From NCBI RefSeq assembly GCF_036850765.1, contig NC_089492.1:183660106-183724105 (forward strand): a DNA stretch of 64,000 bases, written 5' to 3'. The DNA is from Saccopteryx bilineata (taxonomy: Eukaryota > Chordata > Mammalia > Chiroptera > Emballonuridae). Each line of letters starts with the position of its first letter. Position 1 is the stretch's first letter. Below, one piece after another: positions 1 to 10,920 of the stretch. Both the position numbers and the translations under genes were made by a program. The notes under the pieces are model-generated. The model saw nothing but the letters and a program-made list of their open reading frames with translations, did no database searches and was not told where the DNA came from.

Positions 1-659
1 GAAATATCCCATGTTCCTCTTCGTAAAGCTTATACTCTTTTGCATCCCCAAGACTAGTAGATGAGAACACTAGTTTCCCCACAGCCTTGCCAAAGTGGTG
101 TGTCATTTTTGCCAGTCTGATAGGTGAGAAACGATGCCTCTGTAGTTTTAGGTTGCATTTCTTTTATTATAGGTAACATTGAACATCTTTTCATATGGGT
201 AAGAGCCATTTGCACTTTTTAGAGTATATGGCTTTTTTCTTCTCTATTTTTAGAGGTTCTCTTTATTTGGGGTATTTACCTTTTAAGGTTATTTGTTAAT
301 CTGGGAACATGTCCATAATATGTTGAGTGCAAAAAGCAAAATACTAAGTTGTATATTCAATATGAGTCCAATTGATAAAAGGAAAGTGTGTATATAATCT
401 ATGCAGCAAGACAGATGAATGCTGTACAACGTAAATATTATCACCAGTTATCTTTGGAGAGTGTGATTATAGGTGATCTTTATATACTTCTTTTATTTTG
501 TTCTTTCCTGTATTTTCAAGATTTCTTGTACAAGCATATTCTAAATCAGGAAAAACAAACTTTGGAAGAATATAAGACTAGCTAAAAGATATACATTGAA
601 TGATTATTATGATGTTGATTAATACATGTCTAAATTTCATTTAACTCATAGTATTCATT

Positions 660-790
660 TATTAGTTACCTATTGAGTACTTACTATGCCAAGTAATGTT
701 CTAGGTACTGGAGAACTAGCAGTGTACAAAACACACAGCCCCTGCCCTCACTGAGCTTACAGTCTGATAAAGGAAAAGGACAATAAATAT
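660..790 (-). mobile_element. L2 LINE fragment, reverse
   Basis: attgagtacttactatgcca, ttctaggtactggagaacta and cctgccctcactgagcttac are the reverse of the L2 3' end. Confidence 0.65.
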
Positions 791-1559
791 TTTTAAATCT
801 TCACCCATCTACATTTTGTTATTTGCACTGCCTTTTGGATGAAATTTTCTTTGTTGTGAGACATAATATACAAGTGTGTGTGTGTGTGTGTTCATCTGTG
901 TCACTTTATGGGAAAAGCATACATATTTATCACTGGCAGAACTGATCAGAATTCTAGAATAGAGTTTCAGAGGTGAAAAGCCAGAACAGGAGCCCTTTGA
1001 CAATTGGTCTTTAGAGAAAAACTCCTGGTTTGGGGAGTTGTATGTGGTATTCTGGAGAAGCTATTGGAAGCATTAAGTGGTAGAGATAAGTTGGATAAAC
1101 AGAAAAAGTAAGAGATTCTCTGGAAATGAGAGGGAAAAGTGGACCAGATATTAACATGTGGGCCCTCTTTGTCTGGCTGACCCTGTGCTTTCCTGGCCCA
1201 GCTCACAGGTCACATCTCAGGGAAACTTTCTGGCTTCTAAAGACAGGGTGAGGATTCCCTGTGGGTGTGCCCAGCATCCTGTGCTTATCCCAACCATAGC
1301 TTTATTACAGTGTCACCTAGTTTCCTCTTTCCTGGGCTCTGTCAACCAGCTTTAAGCTCCTTGAAGGCAGGGACTTGACCTTATTTTGTCGTCTATTTCC
1401 TGTACATAGCACAGTGTGTGGCTATAATGGACACTGATATTTTGAATCACCTCTTTGGCAGAAGTGTAGAGATGCATGTATTTAGTAAAATAAATATTTG
1501 CATGTACTTAAATGATAAATGGTCTTATGCTTCTGGATAGGGAGTACAGATACTAGGTT

Positions 1560-1835
1560 TTTTGTTTTTTTAATTGATTTGAGATAGGATGGGGGAGAAA
1601 GGGAGGAGAGAGATGAGAAGCATCAATTCGTAGTTGCGTCACTTTAGTTCTTTGACTGCTTCTCATATGTGCCTTGATGGGGGGGCCTCAAGCCAGCAAC
1701 CTTGGGATCATGTCGTGATCCCACACTTAAGCCAGCAGCCCCACGCTCAAGCCGGCAACCTCAGGGATTTGAGTTGGGAATTTCAGCGACCCAGGTCAAC
1801 ACTGTCCACTCTGCCACCATCAGTCAGTCAAGGCT
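1560..1835 (-). repeat. tRNA-derived bat SINE (GCCTGACCAGG type), reverse, old
   Basis: Reverse-oriented copy: gatgagaagcatcaattc, agttctttgactgcttctca, repeated ctcaagccagcaacc units, and a decayed head at the right. Divergent, no clear duplication. Confidence 0.85.
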
Positions 1836-2678
1836 TTAGTGTTTAACCCTTTGGTCCATTCTTAGCCAGTTGACTCTAAAGAGAGTAGTGTGATCAAGGT
1901 GTATTGGGCCTGGTCTGGGGAGCTGCTTTTGTTAGTCTCCCAGTTGGCTGCTGCTTAACCTTATGTGGGAGAGGCTACCAGGTAGAATCCAGGTATACTC
2001 TGTTCCCTCCGTGTTATTCCTCTGACTACTGAGAATTCTTGTGCACATTTTGTTGGGGACAGAGCACTTCTGGACATCCCTGTTAGATGAACCTACTTGG
2101 CATTGCGCACAGTAGTGCTCAGTGTGGGTCAGCGTATGTGTGGTCAATGGCTGAGGGGCCCTTTCTAGCTCCAGCTCTCTTGTCTTATTTTTCCTAGTTC
2201 TCCCACTTTAGTCCCATTCTGTTTCTCTGGTCTTCTCCTTCTCCCACTTTCCCCCCTTTTCACCCCCTTCTCCTCTTTCTCCCCCTTTCCCCCCTTTCCC
2301 CTCTTTCCCTGTATATATAATCTTCTGCTCTAGAGCAGCCAGGAAGATCAAGGGCCTTTCTAAGTTCCCCAGAACAATTGAATTTTGCTTTTGGACTTTT
2401 GCCTTAGGCTGTTGAATCTGTTTAATACAGTTAACATTAGCGTGACCAATGTTACATTTGTCTGGGACTGTCCCAGGAAACCCCTTGGTCCCAGATGGTT
2501 GGTTGCCCTGGCTGTGCTGACTTGGGAAACTGCTGCATCACCAGTGACTTGGATGATTCTGAAATTTTGTTTTCTAGTACTTCCTTGCATTCATCATGTA
2601 CATTTTTTCATCATAGGTTGTAAGATTAGGTAATGTTATGTCACAGGAAGTGAATAATCTTTCTTGTTTTATCATTAG

Positions 2679-2824
2679 CCAAGGGCTTTTGAGCAGTACT
2701 TGCTTCTGGAAGATAGCAGGCTGCTGAGTCACCTGAAGATGTGTTCTGCAGTATCCAAACTTCCTTATGGTCTCTGGTTCAAGAGGTGCTTTGCAGGGTG
2801 CTTGCCTGAATCCAGTTTACAGAG
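2679..2824 (+). CDS. TBC1D7: TBC1D7 internal coding exon (third from last)
   Basis: TBC1D7 is the third subunit of the TSC1-TSC2 complex, which acts on lysosomes as a GAP for RHEB and restrains mTORC1. This 146-nt exon starts in phase 0 after the acceptor atcattag and encodes 48 residues plus two bases of an Arg codon. The translation begins [20 protein letters not shown], contains [19 protein letters not shown] and ends SLQ-R. It matches the helical C-terminal half of the TBC domain, about residues 174-222 of a 293-residue protein. The frame joins correctly to the exon at 3883. Oddly, the donor is GC, not GT (CAGAG|GCAAGT), so the next intron is GC-AG. Compared with the human protein as I remember it, this exon carries about eight substitutions, more than the next two exons. 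Identity is firm because three exons join in order and frame. Confidence 0.93.
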
Positions 2825-3882
2825 GCAAGTATTTCTTTCAAAGATGTACTGAAGGCTTGGAGTTTGAGAAGAATCCTGGTTTTTCATATGATCATTCCTC
2901 AGAATATAAATTTGCTTTAGAACAACATAGTAATTTAAAGCTAACTTCTCTAGCAGCTAACATAACAACACATGGTTCTGTTTGTTATATATACGATTAG
3001 AATATTAATATTTAATAATAACAAAGATTAAAATTACAAATATTAAAATATACAATTGTAAACATCAAGGGCCCTCAACGTTTTAGATGCTGTACAATAT
3101 TTACATTTGAAACAGTCTCCAGGAGCTGATACAAGCCCAGCCTTTTTCAGAAGTGTAGATTCTGATCTAGAGGAAATCTTGGTAGTTTTTAGTTTCATTA
3201 TGACATCTTTAAAGTAGCTGAAGGCAGTCAAAAAGATTTGAGGCTCAAACGTAATCTAATGAAAGCATTAGTTTCAGACATATGTTGTGGGTGTTTGGAG
3301 ACTTGGCCCTTCCCCACCAAGGAGTGAGGGTGGAGCTGTGAAGAGAGGCAGTACACAAAGAACATCACAGGACAACAGATAATAAGCATGCAGAGTGTGA
3401 TACCAACTTTAAGAATTATAGGAATTATCAGAATAATTATGTTTGTATGCTTGCAGATCAATAACTAGCTCCTTAAGCCCATGGAGAAGTTGAAGGAATT
3501 TAAACCCCTGGGAAATGGGATTGAATTTATCTCATTTCTTATGCTGCTTTTGTTTTTCCTTAGCATGTTATGATTATATTAGCATTATAAAATATTAGTA
3601 AAATCTAAACTTTGGTTTAGGACTTTCCTTCTCGAAACTGTCTGTCTGAAACAGAAAATGAGCATTTGGTAGATTTTAAGCAGAGCAAGTACTTTTCGGC
3701 GATCATTCATTTTTTCCATCCATTGCTGATTGTGTCTAAAATAGATTTCAAATAGCTGATTTGTTGTTTTTAAATGATTATTTCATTATAGCTCTTCTGA
3801 TGTGATTTAATTTTGTAATTTGAGATGACTAGGTAAACAAATTTTAATCTCACATAATTTGATTATTTCTTCATTTTTGTAG
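2825..3882 (+). other. TBC1D7: TBC1D7 GC-AG intron
   Basis: The intron starts GCAAGT and ends TTTTTGTAG. The nearest GT (GTATTT at 2829) would add four bases and break the frame into the next exon, so the GC donor is the only simple solution. The donor otherwise fits the U1 consensus very well, as is usual for GC introns. It is AT-rich with no recognisable repeat and no other exon. Confidence 0.85.
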
Positions 3883-4012
3883 GGTTTGGGATAAAGTTAT
3901 AAGTGGATCCTGTAAGATCCTGGTATTTGTAGCAGTGGAAATTTTACTAACCTTCAAAATAAAAGTGATGGCACTGAACAATTCAGAGAAGATAACCAAG
4001 TTTCTGGAAAAT
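3883..4012 (+). CDS. TBC1D7: TBC1D7 penultimate coding exon
   Basis: This 130-nt exon lies between acceptor TTTTTGTAG and donor GTAAGTGT. The first base completes the Arg codon from the previous exon. The other 43 codons read [20 protein letters not shown], then [11 protein letters not shown] and [12 protein letters not shown]. This is the hydrophobic end of the TBC domain, where TBC1D7 helices contact the TSC1 coiled coil. Human TBC1D7, as I remember it, has [20 protein letters not shown] and [14 protein letters not shown], so only a few positions differ. The exon ends in phase 0 and joins directly to IPQDSSD at 5038. Confidence 0.97.
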
Positions 4013-5037
4013 GTAAGTGTGCTTTATTTGATTCGATTATGAATCTGGAAAGGAAGTCAGCTTACTAGCAAGTCAGGTTTTCCTGCTGCATTAAATTACT
4101 TCAGAGAAGGGACATATTTTTACATTATAAGAAACAGATTTTTCCTTGAAAACGTTCAGATTATAATTGATAAGGGGATTATAGTTTATATCCTCTAATT
4201 GGGGGATGATGGTCTGAGCAGTGAGATTGTCATCATGACTGTGTGCACTCAGGACCAGAGTCTTGTGCCCTGAAGGGACTACCGAGAGCCTTATCAAGAA
4301 AAGGGTGAGCTCTGTCACTTTAGGATGAGTAATCCTTGTTAATGGAAGAGGACCCTAGTGTTCGGGGGACTTTGTAAGCCCTTTCATTCTTGCTAGCATC
4401 ACTGTTGGAACCCCAGTTGGGTTTGCTAATGTGCTTACGTATAAACTTGTGCATATTGGGAAATGAGTCAGCTTTTCCCTCTCTGGGTGTCTTAGAATAC
4501 CCTTAACCAGGTTAAGAGGAAGATGTGAAGAGACTTATGCCTGAGGAATTTCACTGGATCCAAAAGCTATTCTTTTTTTTTTTCTTTTCAGTCGATATTA
4601 ACATTTGAACAGGCAGGGTAAATAATAAGTACTAAGTGAATGTGTGTTGAATAATCATTATAATAATTAGTGGCTAACAGTGCCAGGACTTATGTTAAGT
4701 GTTTCTCATGGGCTAGCTCATGGAATCTGTGACAGCCCTATGCAGTGGGGTCCATTTGCATATTTTTGAGATGGGATTTGAACCCAGGTAGCTTAGGCAA
4801 CCTGCCCAGGGCCACACAGTGTAGTGGGCAGTGCAGGATTTGAACCTAGGCAGCTGACATCAGAGCTCCATAGTGTGTCCTCGGGGGTCATGTGAAACAG
4901 AGGTCCAGGCAGCAGCCTCTTGTGCCATCACTTTCTGAAAAACAGCAAGAATGCCCTTGGAAATATGCCACTGTGAATGAGGGAGACTGATGTTATAAAC
5001 GCTGCGGTTTCAGGGACACTGGTTTGCTTGTTCACAG
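4013..5037 (+). other. TBC1D7: Last TBC1D7 intron
   Basis: The intron runs from GTAAGTGT to the acceptor GCTTGTTCACAG. It contains an old MIR-like SINE in reverse orientation at about 4625-4872. No coding potential beyond short chance frames. Confidence 0.9.
4625..4872 (-). repeat. MIR SINE, reverse
   Basis: A reverse MIR layout: gctaacagtgccaggactta, gaacccaggtagc, cctgcccagggccacacagt and gcaggatttgaacctaggca. Confidence 0.75.
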
Positions 5038-5620
5038 ATTCCCCAGGACAGCTCGGATGCGATTGTGAGCAAGGCCATCGACTTATGGCACAAACACTGT
5101 GGGACCCCGGTGCATTCCGCCTGAACACTGGACACTGCCAGGCCCATGTGGAACCTGAAACACTAAAGTGATTGAAAACAGAGTTCTTGCTTTGGTTGTC
5201 AAAGTGTCATTTCTTTTCCAGTATAATTACTTAATTAAGCTCCCCCCCCCCTCCAATATTGCCATGTTGCGAAGCAGCATCCTTTAGTTACGCAGAAGTA
5301 CAAAGTTCCACTCTGAGTGCAGCTGAAAGGGTTGTTGGAGTTTCTAAAGCTGTTCAGTCAGGTGGGTAGACGCTTTAATGAGCAGTCCATAACCACACCC
5401 TGCACTTCTCTAATTAGCACCAACTTAGTGACTTTGTAAGGTCTATTTCTGGAGTAAAGAATAACTTCCTTTTGTTGACAACTTGGACTCAGCTTTTATT
5501 GATGCAATTCTTGTTTAAATCTAAGCTAATTGCTTTTGAGGCTTTGTTTTGCTAAATTTAAATAAAGAACTTAACATTATTTTCTGTTTGTGCCATTTGA
5601 AATAAAACAGATGTTGAACA
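5038..5620 (+). CDS. TBC1D7: TBC1D7 terminal exon: C-terminus (5038-5124) and 3'UTR
   Basis: The coding part reads [20 protein letters not shown] followed by CGTPVHSA and TGA at 5122-5124. Human TBC1D7 ends in ...PVHSS as I remember, so the last residue is Ala here. The 28 codons complete the C-terminal helix of the TBC fold. The 3'UTR begins at 5125. Two AATAAA signals lie at 5561-5566 and 5601-5606. The first is followed by a T/GT-rich stretch (ttttctgtttgtg) suited to cleavage near 5580; the end at 5620 is approximate. The UTR contains a C9 run near 5242. Confidence 0.93.
5561..5606 (+). terminator. TBC1D7: TBC1D7 poly(A) signals (AATAAA twice)
   Basis: AATAAA occurs at 5561-5566 and again at 5601-5606 on the sense strand, about 440 and 480 nt after the stop codon. 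A GT-rich element follows the first. Which is used cannot be told from sequence alone. Confidence 0.7.
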
Positions 5621-6146
5621 AAATATGTCTAAATTTACTTATCAGGAGAGAGAATATTTGTTGACATTTTGCTGGAGTCATGCTTTTTCTTGGTGGGTCA
5701 TTAAGTGTTGGGTATACTTCAAGGAGCAGTCTGTCATCCAGAATGGGAGTGGGAGAAATGGCGGGTGAAGTTTAATAGCTAGTGCCCCCGGCCGTATTGT
5801 GCCTCATAGTGGTAACTGGGCAGTGACAGGCTTTGAGGCTAGTGAGTGAGATGCGGCCCTTTAAGACTGATTCAGCTGTCAGACTTACAGGGACCTGAGT
5901 GGTGAGCTGGATTCTCCACCCCACCCCACCCCCAAAAGAGGAGGGAGATCATAAAATTAGGGAGTTATAAATCGGAGAATGCAGTCCCTCCCTAATGTGT
6001 GAAATAACTTGAGAATGAGTTCAGAGCAAGCCGAGTTGTTCACTAGCCTATACTTCTGTAGAGCAGTCTATCTAAGGGTATTAATGTTTTTAAAACAGCA
6101 ACAAAAAAATACACTCAGAAGAAAACCTCAACTCAAATAGCTACCA

Positions 6147-6490
6147 CCTGACCAGGTGCTGGCACAGTGGGTGGAGTGTTGGACTAGGACGCAGAGGACC
6201 CAGGTTCAAAGCCCAAAGTTCACTGGCTTGAGCATGGGCTCACCAGCTTGAGCGTGGCATCGCTGGCTTTAGTGTGGGATCATAGACATGACCCCGTGGT
6301 TGGTGGCTTGAGCACAAGGTCGCTGGCTTGAGCAAGGGGTCACTTGCTCTGCTCTAGCCCCACGGTCAAGGCACATGAAAAAGCAATCAATGAACAACTA
6401 AGGAGCCGCACGAAGAATTGATGCCTCTCATCTCTCTCCTTTTCTGTCTCTATCTGTCCCTCTCTCTGTCACACACACACACACACACAA
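6147..6490 (+). repeat. tRNA-derived SINE (GCCTGACCAGG type), forward
   Basis: Begins CCTGACCAGGTGCTGGCACA, keeps a B-box-like AGGTTCAAAGC, several gcttgagc...ggtc repeats and the CAATGAACAACTAAG block, and ends in (CA)n at about 6470-6488. Confidence 0.9.
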
Positions 6491-8929
6491 AAGGCAAACA
6501 GATGCCTACAGTGAATACTTCACATTTATTCATTGATTGCCTCTGTCCCTGAAGAACTTTCAGTCCAGTTGGGGCTGTGAGAAAAAAGCAAAGGGAGAAA
6601 TTCCTGCTCTGGTCGTCTGTCCTGTGGTGATCCTGAGGGATATATGGAGTTCAAAGAGAAGTCATAAGACAATAATTTTATATATTTTATGAGCCACATA
6701 TCATTTGTATAACTAGTAAAATAGAAATTAGAAGGTCAAGGGATATTAGTGAATATTCCAAAAAAGGAAGAAAAAAATTAGTGATCTCTCATCAAGGGGA
6801 TAATTTCAAGGTATGCGCTCCTACTTACACTGAAATGCTGGTAGAAGACTGGTCTGTCCAGGAGAGGCGGAGGTGGGGAGATGGGAGCCTTGGGGTTGGG
6901 GAGGACGCTTCAGGGGCTGCAGTATTCATCTGCACAATTGAGGGGAGGTCCAAGCAACCCGGAATGGGAAGCTTGACTGCTGAGGAATTGGAAAGTAAGG
7001 ACAATATTCTGCAAGTGTACTCTGTCAAACCTTTGGTAAAGCATTTCTGGCTGTAGGGTGTGGGGGTGAGAATTATTTTCTAAGTGAGTCAATCTGAAAC
7101 TATCAAGAGTTTTCGGAGGAAACTAAAGAGCTTCATCTCAGTAGAAGGGTTTTTTAAGGCACTGGGTGGATCTAATTTTAATGTCCACATTTTTTTCTGC
7201 TAAGAACTAAGTATTTTGAAAACACTAATGTTCGCTACCTTGAGTGAGAAGCACAGCTCCCCCAATTTCTCTATTCAAAACATTTTGTCAGGATACTGCA
7301 GGATTCCTCCTCTATGTTAAGCCCAGGGCTTCTGTTGTAGCCAAACTGTTGTGGAGTTCTCCTTCCCTTGGAAAACTGGGATTTGGCATTACTCAATTGA
7401 GTTTCTGCAGTATTTTCTCAAAGCCAGGTGAGAAGCTCTGATTCTGCTCTGCTAGGAGGTTTTGAGGGCAAGGAAGGGGTGTGTGTGTGTGTGGTTTTTG
7501 CTCAATGACAGAGGGAATTGGCAAATTGTGTGTACAGAGGCGTGTGTATGTTTGAGGATACTTCCGGAAATGAGGTCAGAGTTTGTTGGAATGAAGTGGG
7601 GTTTATTTGTTGTTTTTTGTTGATGGAAAGTTCCTAAAAATCACACTCTAGTCACATGATGTGTGGAAAGCACTCTGAAGGCCTCTGTCCCCTGTTGCTC
7701 TGGTTTGAAGCACGCCTGCCCCATTTCAATTGCCTAAGAATCCTCCCTTCCTCTGACCAGTCAGTCCCGTCATGTGGTCACCACATCCCTACCTTGACTT
7801 GAGGTTTGTTTTTTGTCCCTGATAGTGCAGAATCTGGAGGGAAGTCTGGAAACCAGGAGGCTGAAAATAGAGCATATCATCCCAGGACTGGTCTGAAGGC
7901 CTCTTGCTCAGAGAGGGACAGCCTCCACTATGAAACATTAAGCAGGAGGGGTGTCCTGAGCTCTTAGGGCAAAGACATCCTTGATGGGGGATAGGGGGTG
8001 GGCAGCTGGCAGGGCGTTTGCTCTGCATTTGTGTCTGCCAGTGGTCACAGGTCACACAGAGTAAGCAGCTTTTGTCTTTAACTGGCTCCAAAGACCTGGA
8101 GGACGCAGGGGGTGTGGGAATTTGTGTAGCAGGAGCTGTTGGCATTCCCTCTGGTGGGTGAGACAAAGGGCTGTTTCTCCTTTAGTGTCTGTGCCAAATG
8201 AAACCGCTTGTGGCCCCCGGCTCACACTGCCTGTCCAGATCAGCTGTTGCTTGCCCAGAGTAGGAGGGAGGGGGGAGGAAGGGGGTGATGACAGCAGGAG
8301 GGAGGAATTTTCCTGGAGGCCACAGATGGGGTGGGGTTGCTGCCCTTGCATGCTTTCCTGACCACCTCTTGTCCTTTTCAGCCTCTCTTCCAGCCTTATC
8401 TTATGGAAGTTAAAAGGTAAGTGGACAGTTAGTTGCTAGTGAGGTGATAATTCCCCACTTTAGTCCTGGGGGCTGGCTTTATTGTGAGGAAACCATAGGG
8501 GAAAGAAGAATGTGCTCTGAGAAGGGCAGGGGAAAAACTCCTTGCAGTAAGCCTGTTCTGACTAACTGGAGCTCCAAACATCGCAGCCGGTGCTTAATGT
8601 TCACAGCCCCAAACCGTGCCTAAAATTTAGATATAAGTAGTTTACCAAGAACTTACACACATGCACACACATGCTAGGGTTGGCTGGAGCTCACACTAAC
8701 TTCTGCCCTTTCTGCCATATCTTCCTGGTCTCCCATCACCCTCCTTTTCCTGTACTGTTAACAGGTAGCAGCCTGGTCCTTGTCAGTAGTTTTCACGTTT
8801 CTTCCCCAACCCGCACCTGCCTGCTGGATGTGATGCTCAGGTTTGTGAGGGAGGAGAGCTTTGATGGCTCCCTTCTAAGTGTCAGGAGGCCACCCAGTGA
8901 GCCTGCACCCCCACCTCTCATTCCTCTCT

Positions 8930-9085
8930 CTTCTTTTTTGGTTCATTGGTTGTTTTATTTATTCTCATTCAATCATGAAATAAATTTGAATGCACTCCTC
9001 ATTATGGGCCAGGTACTGGACATAATTGCTGAAAAAAAGTCATGCTATCTGCCCTCTTGGGACTTAAAATCATTGAGGGAAGAGA
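8930..9085 (-). mobile_element. L2 LINE fragment, reverse
   Basis: tcctcattatgggccaggta and tctgccctcttgggacttaa mark a decayed L2 3' end in reverse. Confidence 0.6.
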
Positions 9086-9683
9086 AATATTAAATTAAAC
9101 AAGTATGTATTTTGTTCTTAGTCCTAAGTAAAGCACCTTGTAACACAGGGAGAAGGTAACCTGGGCTGGCCTGTAAGCTCCAGAGAAAGGTTCAACTCAC
9201 TCTGAGATATGTGGTTCTTTGCCCCCTTCCCTACTAATGGAAGAGGTGACAGCCCAGACTGGGGGAAGAGTGGGGTTGAGGGGAGGGTCTGAGCCTCCCT
9301 GCTCTGCCAGTGCCTCTGCTTCCCCATTGCCAAACAGCAATTCTTTTACACACTTTACCCCTCATTGTGGTTCTTAGCATCAAATGAGTTGAATGTGAAA
9401 GCACTTTTAGAAACAAGGATCTCCACAGAATGGTGGCTATTTTTAATAGATGGTTTGCCAGAGTGTGGCCAGGCACCGCCTCTGTTTGAAGGTGCCTGAA
9501 CTTCAAGGCCTGATAGCCCTGTGGGCCCTGAGAAGTCCTTTATCAGCTTCCCAGCAAAAGTGCACCCCTTCGTCTGAGCTCTGCAACACCTTGGCCACCA
9601 CTCCTTTAGCAGTACTTTTTGAAAGTCTCTCATTTAATGGCCTTGAACTTCTACTAAACTTTCCCTCTAAAATGCAAGCTTCT

Positions 9684-9926
9684 GTCCCTGGCTGGTGGCA
9701 CAGTGAATAGAGCATCATCTGAGAGCACCAAGGTCACTAGTTCGATCCTAGGGTTGCCAGCTCGTTGCTGAGGTCTCTGGTTCAAGCCGCGGTCAGGGCA
9801 CATATGAGAAGCAAGCAATGAGTGCACAACTCAATGGAACAATGAGTTGATGCTTTTATCTTTCTCCTTTCCTCCACTCTCTTCCTAACTCTCTCTAAAA
9901 AACAAAAATAATAATAAAATGAAATG
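9684..9926 (+). repeat. tRNA-derived SINE with 14-bp target duplication
   Basis: AAATGCAAGCTTCT occurs at 9670-9683 and 9927-9940, bracketing a SINE that begins GTCCCTGGCTGGTGGCACAG and ends in an A-rich tail with AAT and AAATG units. Confidence 0.93.
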
Positions 9927-10039
9927 AAATGCAAGCTTCTTAAGGCCAGAGACGGTCTTGTTCCCTTTTGCACTATCCCACTTTACCTGGTACAATCCCT
10001 CAGGCATGTTTTCTCCCTGAAACCAGGCTGTCCCCAACC

Positions 10040-10278
10040 CATCCATAAACATCCTGTTGTTTTTGTCAGAAGCATCCTCTCCTCACTGTGACTTACATCC
10101 TCCTATCTCTTAAATTCAGCTCAAGCATCCCCTCCTCCAGGAAGCTCTCCTGGCTCTCTGCCCTTGACCTTGTTTCCTTCCATGGCACTTGGTATCCTTT
10201 TCCCCACATTAACACATTAGTTAGGAGTGAGCTGTTTGTGTCCACACTTGCCTGCGAGATCCTTGAGGGCAGAGAGTA
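10040..10278 (+). mobile_element. L2 LINE fragment, forward
   Basis: ctcctccaggaagctctcct and gatccttgagggcagagagt are typical of the L2 3' region in forward orientation. Confidence 0.6.
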
Positions 10279-10289
10279 GGAAAATGGCC

Positions 10290-10578
10290 TGAGATTGGAA
10301 TGCCGCCCTGAAACAAGTCTTATGTGCAGACTTTGGAATGCCAAAGCCTATGGGGGTAGAACGCTACCCTGGCAAGCACTGATAAGATTGTTTAATGGAA
10401 GCTTCTGAACCTTATAGCCATTTCCTGCATATCTGCAATGTTTTAATCATCCTTCTCTGTCCCTAAGTCTATGCTCTGCTAATTTGCTTGCTGATAAAAG
10501 AAACAAATAAATATGATGAGGCTGTAGAGATCTGGGCTCTCAGTCCTAGAGACTGGGAGTCCCCTGTACTCATCATTT
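10290..10578 (+). mobile_element. Possible solo LTR
   Basis: A stretch with an AATAAA (10507-10512), then ggctctcagtcctagagact and gggagtcccctgtactca resembles the R/U5 end of gammaretrovirus-like LTRs. No target duplication was found and the left border is a guess. No coding part is present. Confidence 0.35.
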
Positions 10579-10583
10579 CTTTT

Positions 10584-10920
10584 CTTTCTTCTTCTTTTTT
10601 TTTTTGTATTTTTCTGAAGTTGGAAACGGGGAGGCAGTCAGACAGACTCCCGCATGCGCCCTACCAGGATCCACCCGGCATGCCCACCAGGGGGCGATGC
10701 TCTGCTGCAACCTGGGCCATTCTAGCGCCTGAGGCAGAGACCACGGAGCCCCTGCTCCAATGGAGCCCTGGCTGCGGGAGGGGAAGAGAGAGAGAGGAAG
10801 GAGAGGGGGAGGGGTAGAGAAGCAGATGGGTGCTTCTCCTGTGTGCCCTGGCCAGGAATCGAACCCGGGACTCCTTAATGCCAGGCCGACGCTCCACCAC
10901 GGAGCCAACGCCAGCGCCCA
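10584..10920 (-). repeat. tRNA-derived SINE (GGCCCTGGCC type), reverse
   Basis: Starts with a poly(T) run, then ttctgaagttggaaacgggg, and ends in the tRNA-like head (gaatcgaacccgggact). It contains CCCACCAGGGGGCGATGC at 10683-10700, which matches the CTCF core consensus. Confidence 0.93.
10683..10700 (+). promoter_or_regulatory. SINE-borne CTCF-like motif
   Basis: CCCACCAGGGGGCGATGC in the SINE at 10584 matches CCASYAGRKGGCR. Comparable boxes lie at 44451-44470 and 54918-54936 in same-family SINEs. Confidence 0.4.

Larger units (their letters stand above)
1..2678 (+). other. TBC1D7: TBC1D7 intron (partial, left edge of window)
   Basis: This is intron sequence upstream of the first TBC1D7 exon in the window, ending in the acceptor ...atcattag at 2678. 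I see no coding exon in it. It holds L2 remnants (about 660-790 and 1350-1440), a (GT)n tract near 875, one reversed SINE (about 1560-1835) and a pyrimidine-rich stretch at about 2225-2310. The open frames here lack splice context and homology. Confidence 0.75.
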
